From an uncultured Bacteroidales bacterium (GTDB taxonomy: Bacteria > Bacteroidota > Bacteroidia > Bacteroidales > Muribaculaceae), in assembly GCA_945828175.1 (NCBI GenBank), contig CALZQD010000021.1:1-11764 (forward strand): DNA of 11,764 nt, given 5' to 3'. This document shows, piece by piece, positions 6,792 through 11,764 of the stretch. How positions within the stretch are numbered: position 1 is the first letter of the stretch; each line of letters opens with the position of its first letter. The position numbers and the translations under genes were made by a program. The notes beneath the pieces were generated by a model, which saw nothing but the letters and a program-made list of their open reading frames with translations, had not been told where the DNA came from and did no database searches.

Positions 6792-7190
6792 TTACCGCTG
6801 TCTCAACACCCTGTTGACGGCCGGGGGAGCCGTGAAGACGGCCACCCAGACGCCGGTCCAGTCGGCCAGCAGGTCGAAGATGTCGCCCGAACGGCTGTCG
6901 GTGAGATAAGCCTGGGCGAGCTCGTCGGCGATGCAGGCCACCATGACACATAAAGCAACTTTAGACATGAAGCTGAACGTCAACTGCCGTTGGCGTTCAG
7001 CTCTTTTATAGTCGAAGGCGATGGCGCCGACGAGGCCGCCCATCATAATGGCGTGGATGAGTTTGTCGAGGTGGGGAATCTCGAAACTGACGTCGCCGGT
7101 GGGGTCAGACGAGAGCGTGGCGTAGAGTATCACGCCGACGACGATGAGTGTGGGCCAGTAGTGGCGCAGAAAAGTTATAAAGCTGTTCAT
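6792..7190 (-). CDS. VanZ family membrane protein
   Basis: The protein has 132 residues and four likely membrane spans (about 12-28, 44-60, 76-92 and 105-122). The VanZ-like landmarks are DKLIHAIMMGGL (42-53) and DELAQAYLTDSRSGDIFDLLADWTG (89-113), the acidic/aromatic loop typical of the family. VanZ proteins of vancomycin clusters give low teicoplanin resistance, but chromosomal relatives like this are widespread, have no proven role and do not indicate glycopeptide resistance. Its ATG overlaps the stop of the upstream small protein by 4 bp (ATGA), so the two are probably translationally coupled. It is the last gene of the transporter, small protein, VanZ set. Confidence 0.88.
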   Translation of the reverse strand: MNSFITFLRHYWPTLIVVGVILYATLSSDPTGDVSFEIPHLDKLIHAIMMGGLVGAIAFDYKRAERQRQLTFSFMSKVALCVMVACIADELAQAYLTDSRSGDIFDLLADWTGVWVAVFTAPPAVNRVLRQR

Positions 7191-7477
7191 TCGTTGACGG
7201 GTTCATCAAGGTAATTGCGGCTCACGGCCTTGCTCGCAGCCGGTTTGCGGGGTTTGGCGGCGCGCTTGCGCGATGACTTCGCCGCGGCGCTGTCGGCTGA
7301 GACTGAAGCTTCTTTGGCGGCGACGATGACGGCGGCGACGCTGTCGGCCTCGGCGATATGACGCTCAGCGGCAGCCCTGTCGCCGGTCGGACACGATGTC
7401 ACGGCCAAGGCGACGGCGATAACGACGACGAGGACCGTCAGCGCGACGGTCTCGAGAGATGTGAGCCTGAGTTTCAT
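7187..7477 (-). CDS. Small membrane-anchored or lipoprotein of unknown function
   Basis: I do not recognise this 96-residue protein. A hydrophobic span (about residues 9-28) ends in VTSC, which fits a lipobox with C29 as the lipidated residue, although a plain membrane anchor is also possible. The rest is Ala/Ser-rich (30-66), then strongly basic (about 67-83, SSRKRAAKPRKPAASKA), and ends in an acidic NYLDEPVNE tail. No enzymatic motif is visible. It begins 4 bp after the transporter stop and overlaps the VanZ start by 4 bp, so it is very likely co-translated with both. That tight packing argues that it is a real gene despite low complexity. Confidence 0.7.
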   Translation of the reverse strand: MKLRLTSLETVALTVLVVVIAVALAVTSCPTGDRAAAERHIAEADSVAAVIVAAKEASVSADSAAAKSSRKRAAKPRKPAASKAVSRNYLDEPVNE

Positions 7478-7481
7478 TATA

Positions 7482-8846
7482 TTATATCAGCTTGGAAATC
7501 ATGATGGCGGCGATGAGCAGCGGAGCCACATAGCGGATGACGAAGGCCACGGCCGAGGTGACGCGCGACTTAATCGTGCCGTGGTTGGTGAGCTGCTCGT
7601 CGAGGAGATGATGCGGGGCAAACCAGCCGACATAGACGCAGACGCCTATCGAGACGAGCGGCAGCAGGATGTCGGTCGTAGTTGAGTCGAGGAAGTCGAA
7701 GATGTTCTTGCCGCCGATGGTGATGTTGCCGAGCGAGCCGTAGGAGAGCGAGCAGACCGAGCTGAAGACAAAGAGTGGCAGCATCACCGTCAGGCAGGCG
7801 CGGCGTCGGCTCATCGAGAAATGGTCCTGCATGAAGGCAATCGACACCTCGGCAATCGACACGGTCGAGGTCAGCGCGGCGACGAGGAGCAGCAGGAAGA
7901 ACATTATCGACCAGAGGACGGTGCCGGGCATGTTGGTGAATACCTCGGGGAGGGTGACGAAGACGAGCGTGGCGCCGGCGAGGCTGTGGTTGTCGAGGCC
8001 GAAGGTCGTCACGGCGGGGAAGATGATGCAGCCCGTGAGGATGGCGACGAGAAGACTCATCGTCGAGACGATGACCGACGTGCGCGTCAGGCGCGTGTCG
8101 TCGGGGTAGTATGCGGCGTAGGTAATGAGGATGCCCATGCCGAGGCTGAGCGAGAAGAAGGTTTGGCCGAGGGCGCTGACGAAGACTTCGGGGGTAATCT
8201 TCGAGAAGTCGGGCGAGAGGAAGAACTCGAGGCCCCGGCCGGCACCGGGGAGGCTGAGCGTCACCGCGCAGAGCACGACGAGGATGAGGAAGAGCAGTGG
8301 CATAAGAACGTTCGACAGACGCTCGATGCCTTTCTGGACGCCGCCGAGGAGGATGCCGATGTTGATGATTATGACAGCCCAGGTCGCTGTCAGCGGCGCG
8401 ATGTCAGAGAAGATATATCGCTCCATGCGGCCGGTGAAGGCGTTGTCGAGGGCGGCGTCGGTGCTGCCGAGGTCGCTGTAGAGATTGCCGGTGATTGACT
8501 CCCAGAGGTATTCGAGAGTCCAGCCGGCGACTACCATATAGTAGCAGAGGATGAGGTATGAGGCGAGGATGGCGAGGCCGCCGACGATGGGCCACTTCGA
8601 GCCTGGCGAGAGGCGGCTGAACGAGCCGGCGGCGTCGTTGCGGCCCGCACGGCCGAGCGAGAACTCGGCCAGCATCACGGGGATGCCGAGCACCACGACG
8701 CAGGCGATATAGAGGATGAGGAAGGCCGCGCCGCCGTTGTTTTGAGTCTCGGCCGGGAAACGCCATACATTTCCCAGTCCGACGGCAGAGCCCACGGTCG
8801 CTGCGATCAATCCTATTTTTGAACCGAATTGAGCTTTCTTTGACAT
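7482..8846 (-). CDS. Sodium-dependent transporter, NSS/SNF (LeuT-fold) family
   Basis: The protein is 454 residues from the ATG at 8846, with about 11 hydrophobic spans, a usual size for bacterial NSS members. TM1 carries the family signature GSAVGLGNVWRFP (19-31), including the unwound-helix residues that bind Na+ and substrate. QKGIE (171-175) is the conserved loop after TM4-5, ALGQTFFSLSLGMG (225-238) is the TM6 substrate region, and T326-S327 in AALTSTVSIAE (323-333) match the TM8 Na2-site residues. These carriers import amino acids or similar compounds with Na+ across the inner membrane; the substrate cannot be told here. The frame runs up to 8888, but the promoter at 8886-8917 overlaps that extension, fixing 8846 as the start. 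It is the first gene of the operon. Confidence 0.93.
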   Translation of the reverse strand: MSKKAQFGSKIGLIAATVGSAVGLGNVWRFPAETQNNGGAAFLILYIACVVVLGIPVMLAEFSLGRAGRNDAAGSFSRLSPGSKWPIVGGLAILASYLILCYYMVVAGWTLEYLWESITGNLYSDLGSTDAALDNAFTGRMERYIFSDIAPLTATWAVIIINIGILLGGVQKGIERLSNVLMPLLFLILVVLCAVTLSLPGAGRGLEFFLSPDFSKITPEVFVSALGQTFFSLSLGMGILITYAAYYPDDTRLTRTSVIVSTMSLLVAILTGCIIFPAVTTFGLDNHSLAGATLVFVTLPEVFTNMPGTVLWSIMFFLLLLVAALTSTVSIAEVSIAFMQDHFSMSRRRACLTVMLPLFVFSSVCSLSYGSLGNITIGGKNIFDFLDSTTTDILLPLVSIGVCVYVGWFAPHHLLDEQLTNHGTIKSRVTSAVAFVIRYVAPLLIAAIMISKLI

Positions 8847-8885
8847 TATGTACGATGATTTGTTGACTATGCTGTAAAATTGTTG

Positions 8886-8917
8886 CAAAATTACACAAAC
8901 TAATTTATAAATGCAAA
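8886..8917 (-). promoter_or_regulatory. Promoter of the NSS transporter operon
   Basis: On the minus strand TTTG (complement of 8914-8917) and TAATTTTG (complement of 8886-8893) are separated by 20 bases, a full match to the Bacteroidetes primary sigma-factor consensus (TTTG, about 19-21 bases, TAnnTTTG). The start codon follows 39 bases downstream. Confidence 0.75.
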
Positions 8918-8941
8918 AGCAGCGATAATTTTATTCACCTA

Positions 8942-8973
8942 TTTGCCTGAATAGGAATAAATCCTTATCTTTG
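8942..8973 (+). promoter_or_regulatory. Promoter of the TIR-Sel1 gene
   Basis: TTTG (8942-8945), a 20-base spacer and TATCTTTG (8966-8973) match the full Bacteroidetes -33/-7 consensus. Transcription would start near 8980, about 22 bases before the ATG. It lies back to back with the transporter promoter, whose -33 box is 24 bp away. The gene therefore looks constitutively or at least independently transcribed. Confidence 0.75.
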
Positions 8974-9001
8974 CGATAAACTACTCACTCTGCTAATCAC
9001 C

Positions 9002-11392
9002 ATGGACCAGGATATATTTATCAGCTACAGCCGTAAAGACACGATGATTGCCGAACGCATCTGCGCGGCGCTTGACCGCGTCGGCATCACGTATTTCATA
9101 GACCGTCAGGGCATAGCCGGCGGCATGGAGTTCCCGGAAGTGCTCGCCGACGCCATCACCGACTGCAAGATTTTCCTCTTTCTCGCGAGCGAGAATTCTT
9201 ATGTCTCTAAGTTTACCAACAGCGAGATAACATTCGCTTTCAATGAGAAACAGCCCAACTCGATACTGCCGTATATCATCGACGGCTCGCAGTTGCCCAA
9301 GAAGATGCGCTTTATCTTCTCGGGAATCAACTGGCGCACGATAGAGCAGCACCCCATCGACTCGGTGCTGATGAACGACCTGCTGCAGCTGCTCGGCCGC
9401 GACGGCTCGACGACGCCGCGGCGCCCGACGAAAGTGCCCGGCGGACTCGGCAGCGACACCGGTACGGTCGACGTCGGCACTAAGACAACGACTAAGACAA
9501 CATCGTCGTCGTCGATGACCCAGGCCGAGATCGACAAGACCAAAGGCGCCGCCGACGCCCTCTATAATCAAAAGAAATACAGCGAGGCCTACCAGCTCTA
9601 CCTCAAGGCCGCCGACGCCGGCGACTACTGGTGCCAGTTCCGCGTGGCGTGGATGGCAAACAACGCCGAGGGCGTCACGAAAAACGTCGATACGGCTCGC
9701 AAATACTATACTATGTCGGCCAATCAGGGATATAACTACGCCCAGTATAACCTCGGCGTCATATATGAAGAAGAGGGAAACAAGGCCGACGCCTATCTCT
9801 TATACCGCAAGGCGGCCGAACAGGGCCATGATTCGGCGATGTACTGGCTTGGCGTGGCGCTGAGAGACGGCAAAGGCTGCGCCAAAGACGAGAAAGAGGC
9901 CATTTCATGGTTTATGAAGCTTGCCGACAAAGGTGACGGACGTGGATTTAACGCTCTCGGCAATGAGTATTATAACGGCACAGGTGTCGCCGTCGACTAC
10001 AACAAGGCGGTAGATTACTACCGCCGCGGATATGAAGCCGGCAACATCTACGCTACATCGAATCTCGGCATGTGCTATGAATATGGCAACGGCGTGGCCA
10101 AAGATCTCGACATGGCAAAAAAATATTACAAGGAGGCCGCCGACAAGGGTAATAAATATGCCAAAGAGCAGTATGAGCGCCTCTCGAAGTCATCATCATC
10201 GACATCGTCAACGACCACAAACTCGACAACGATGTCGAAATCATCGGTTGACGAACTCGTCAAGCAGGCCGACAAGCTCTATGATGCAGCAAAATATTCC
10301 GAGGCCGTCCCGAAATACCGTCAGGCTGCCGACGCCGGCAGTTCGTGGGCGCAGTTTCGCATCGGCTGGATGGCAAACAACGCCGAAGGTATGGTGAAAG
10401 ACCCCGAGATGGCCCGCAAATATTACAGGATGTCGGCCGAGCAGGGCTATCGCTACGCTCAGTATAATCTCGCAATCATATATGATGCGGACAAGAATTA
10501 TGAGGAATCGTATAAATGGTACCGCAAGGCAGCCGAACAAGATCATGACTCGGCCATGTATTGGCTCGGCGTGGCGCTGCAAGAGGGCAAAGGATGTGTC
10601 AAAGACGAGAAAGAGGCCCATTCGTGGTTTATGAAGCTTGCCGCCAAAAACGACAAACGCGCCCTCGCAGCCGTCGGTAACGACTATTATTACGGCCGCG
10701 GCGTCGCAGTCGACCTCCCCAAATCGGTCGAATATTACCGCAAAGCCGCCGACCTCGGTCATGTCTATTCGCAATACAGCCTCGGCTATGCTTATGAGCG
10801 CGGCAAGGGCGCCCCGGTCGACCTCGACGAGGCGAAGCGCTGGTATCGCAAAGCCGCCGACGGTGGCAACGAGAGCGCCCGCAAGGCTCTCGACAGGCTC
10901 AAGAACGGCAATGCGTCAGACCCGCTGTCGACGATGACCGAGGGTCAGCTGATCAATGAGGCCAACAGCCTATATAACGCCAAGAATTACGCCGAGGCAT
11001 TCCGCTATTATCAGGCGAGCGTCGACCGCTTCCCCAACGGCAGCGTTTGGTTGCGCATGGGTGCGATGTGCGAGGATGGCCTGGGCGTGCCTGTCGATTA
11101 CAACAAGGCTATGCATTTTTATGAACTCGCCGGCGAGAAAAACAATGCTAGCGGTTGGGTCAATATTGGTCACATGTATTATAATGGCAAGATTAAGAAG
11201 GACTATTCGCTCGCAGAGAAGTATTATCAGAAGGCCGACGCACTCGGCGACGCTGCCGGTGCAGCCTGGACGGGAGTGCTCTATCACTATGCCCTCGGAC
11301 GTCCGGCCGACAAAGCCAAAGCACGCCAATACTACGACAAGGCCATCTCGCGCGGCAGCAAATTCGCCGAAGAGCAGAAGGCAAAACTTTGA
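9002..11392 (+). CDS. TIR domain - Sel1 repeat fusion protein
   Basis: The protein is 796 residues with no signal peptide, so probably cytoplasmic. The TIR domain covers about 4-132: strand A with box 1 (IFISYSRKD, 5-13), a BB-loop region (DRQGIAGGMEF, 34-44) and LASENSYVSKFTNSE (61-75), which matches the bacterial TIR pattern S-x-x-x-x-S-x-[WF]-x-x-x-E, so E75 aligns with the NADase glutamate. A Ser/Thr-rich linker (134-172) leads to about 13 Sel1 repeats of 36 residues in three modules (174-395, 416-635, 645-796). Each module opens with a TPR-like hairpin (LYNxKxYxEAxxxY) and follows a Ser/Thr-rich spacer. Bacterial TIR domains often cleave or convert NAD+ in immunity; Sel1 repeats bind proteins or ligands. 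A sensor-effector role is inference; a scaffold or signalling role is the alternative. The frame is intact and the gene single, with its own promoter and terminator. Confidence 0.92.
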   Translation: MDQDIFISYSRKDTMIAERICAALDRVGITYFIDRQGIAGGMEFPEVLADAITDCKIFLFLASENSYVSKFTNSEITFAFNEKQPNSILPYIIDGSQLPKKMRFIFSGINWRTIEQHPIDSVLMNDLLQLLGRDGSTTPRRPTKVPGGLGSDTGTVDVGTKTTTKTTSSSSMTQAEIDKTKGAADALYNQKKYSEAYQLYLKAADAGDYWCQFRVAWMANNAEGVTKNVDTARKYYTMSANQGYNYAQYNLGVIYEEEGNKADAYLLYRKAAEQGHDSAMYWLGVALRDGKGCAKDEKEAISWFMKLADKGDGRGFNALGNEYYNGTGVAVDYNKAVDYYRRGYEAGNIYATSNLGMCYEYGNGVAKDLDMAKKYYKEAADKGNKYAKEQYERLSKSSSSTSSTTTNSTTMSKSSVDELVKQADKLYDAAKYSEAVPKYRQAADAGSSWAQFRIGWMANNAEGMVKDPEMARKYYRMSAEQGYRYAQYNLAIIYDADKNYEESYKWYRKAAEQDHDSAMYWLGVALQEGKGCVKDEKEAHSWFMKLAAKNDKRALAAVGNDYYYGRGVAVDLPKSVEYYRKAADLGHVYSQYSLGYAYERGKGAPVDLDEAKRWYRKAADGGNESARKALDRLKNGNASDPLSTMTEGQLINEANSLYNAKNYAEAFRYYQASVDRFPNGSVWLRMGAMCEDGLGVPVDYNKAMHFYELAGEKNNASGWVNIGHMYYNGKIKKDYSLAEKYYQKADALGDAAGAAWTGVLYHYALGRPADKAKARQYYDKAISRGSKFAEEQKAKL
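9542..10189 (+). repeat. Sel1 module 1 (first copy of the 717-bp-period duplication)
   Basis: Encodes residues 181-396. It aligns without gaps to residues 420-635 at a constant offset of 239 residues. My hand count is 126 identities in 216 positions (about 58%), with near-identical stretches such as HDSAMYWLGVAL and KYSEA. Confidence 0.9.
10259..10906 (+). repeat. Sel1 module 2 (second copy of the 717-bp-period duplication)
   Basis: Encodes residues 420-635, the ungapped partner of module 1. It contains five Sel1 repeats preceded by a TPR-like hairpin and reached through a Ser/Thr-rich spacer (residues 395-415). The third module (645-796) has the same opening hairpin but only three repeats and is more diverged. 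Confidence 0.9.
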
Positions 11393-11420
11393 TAAGCAGA
11401 CATAATATTTGTAATAAAAC

Positions 11421-11457
11421 CGCGTCCGACGTCAACCCGAAAGTTGCGCCGGACGCG
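11421..11457. terminator. Hairpin terminator between TIR-Sel1 and the barrel protein
   Basis: CGCGTCCG (11421-11428) pairs with CGGACGCG (11450-11457). Inner CAAC/GTTG pairing extends the stem past a mismatch and a bulge, and closes a loop of about six bases. ATTTT follows on the plus side and GTTTTATT on the minus side, so it can serve both converging genes. Confidence 0.85.
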
Positions 11458-11485
11458 TGATTTTGCATAGTACATTATATATCAC

Positions 11486-11749
11486 TTATCTGCCGCCGGC
11501 GGTTGAACGGTCGGTTGAGGCGTCGATGTCGACGAGTTTCTGAGCGCCGCGTTTCTGACGTCCCCACTGCAGGTTATAGCTCAATGACAGGTAGGGCATG
11601 CGCATGTCGAGGCGCATGTGCTGGACGTTGCGGTTCCATTTGCTTATCGAGCGGCTGCCCTGGTCGTATTTGCCGAAGGGCATAATGACGCCGGCGCTGA
11701 ACTGCCATGATTTCCAGTTGTAGCTAAGGTCGATTATGTGGTCTATGGG
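11486..11749 (-). CDS. Outer-membrane beta-barrel protein (TonB-receptor-like), C-terminal fragment
   Basis: The frame reads from the window's right end to a stop at 11486-11488 and gives 87 residues of alternating aromatic/polar strands: LSYNWKSWQFSAGVIMPFGK, then MRLDMRMPYLSLSYNLQWG and a short tail ending STAGGR. This is the closing part of a large Bacteroidales outer-membrane beta-barrel protein of the OMP_b-brl_3/TonB-dependent-receptor type, with paired transmembrane strands and a short basic-acidic tail. The full protein would be several hundred residues more. An in-frame TGA at 11750-11752 breaks the reading 15 bases from the contig end; I suspect a contig-end error or frameshift rather than a true stop. 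The ATG at 11683 is internal, not a real start. Confidence 0.75.
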   Translation of the reverse strand, partial: PIDHIIDLSYNWKSWQFSAGVIMPFGKYDQGSRSISKWNRNVQHMRLDMRMPYLSLSYNLQWGRQKRGAQKLVDIDASTDRSTAGGR

Positions 11750-11764
11750 TCAAAATGGGTGTTT

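Noticed and set aside
6769..6799. Possible terminator between the convergent thioredoxin-like and VanZ genes
   Set aside because: Only a 5-bp stem (AGCGG 6784-6788 / CCGCT 6795-6799) with no T-tract, partly inside the VanZ stop region, so it is too weak to call.
6792..7190. VanZ gene as a glycopeptide resistance determinant
   Set aside because: No vanHAX, vanRS or other cluster genes are present. Chromosomal VanZ-family proteins are common in Bacteroidales and unrelated to acquired resistance.
7821..8498. Plus-strand reading frame (225 codons) rich in Glu, Gly and Asp, opposite the transporter
   Set aside because: The highly charged composition is the reverse complement of hydrophobic membrane spans in a GC-rich gene.
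10241..10774. Minus-strand reading frame (177 codons) with hydrophobic stretches inside TIR-Sel1
   Set aside because: It is the shadow of module 2. Its hydrophobic look comes from antisense of charged Sel1 codons, and there is no -7 box before it.
9542..10906. Repeats in the TIR-Sel1 gene as a CRISPR-like or mobile repeat
   Set aside because: They are in-frame, diverged Sel1-coding modules with a 717-bp period, not short identical repeats with unique spacers.

Overview
The window reads as a GC-rich contig from a gut-type Bacteroidales bacterium. The evidence is perfect Bacteroidetes -7 promoter boxes (TAnnTTTG) upstream of most genes, almost no Shine-Dalgarno sequences, and the gene content: a Bacteroidales-type outer-membrane barrel C-terminus, a GH20 beta-hexosaminidase, a TlpA-like thioredoxin and YtxH/holin-family envelope genes. 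Muribaculaceae is my best guess at family level, from overall protein style; that is inference and there is no rRNA here to confirm it. The first 45 bases are not genomic. They are the end of Illumina P5, an i5 index and the Nextera Read 1 adapter, so the left end is a sequencing artefact and the first gene is cut by it.

Layout. 46-785 (minus): a small envelope operon of two tandem YtxH-type membrane proteins, overlapping by 4 bp, followed by a truncated phage-holin-family protein. 849-878: a strong hairpin terminator. 904-2430 (minus): a DegP/HtrA periplasmic protease with two PDZ domains. 2700-3524 (plus): an NlpC/P60 cell-wall hydrolase lipoprotein divergent from htrA, with an odd Lys/Pro-rich and internally repeated tail. 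3525-3919: mostly non-coding, with four spaced CCGAT repeats and the frameshifted remnant of a membrane protein gene. 3920-5566 (minus): a secreted GH20 hexosaminidase, divergent from 5733-6755 (plus), a periplasmic TlpA-like thioredoxin. 6792-8846 (minus): an apparent operon of a sodium-dependent NSS/SNF transporter, a small anchored or lipidated protein of unknown function, and a VanZ-family membrane protein. 9002-11392 (plus): a 796-residue TIR-Sel1 fusion, followed by a hairpin terminator. 11486-11749 (minus): the C-terminus of an outer-membrane beta-barrel protein, cut near the contig end.

Most of the window is cell-envelope housekeeping: protein quality control, peptidoglycan turnover, glycan degradation, redox and transport. 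The exception is the TIR-Sel1 gene. It stands alone, has its own full promoter and terminator, couples a TIR domain that keeps the candidate NADase glutamate to about 13 Sel1 repeats in three modules, and two of those modules are an ungapped 717-bp duplication. It is the best candidate for an unusual signalling or defence protein here.
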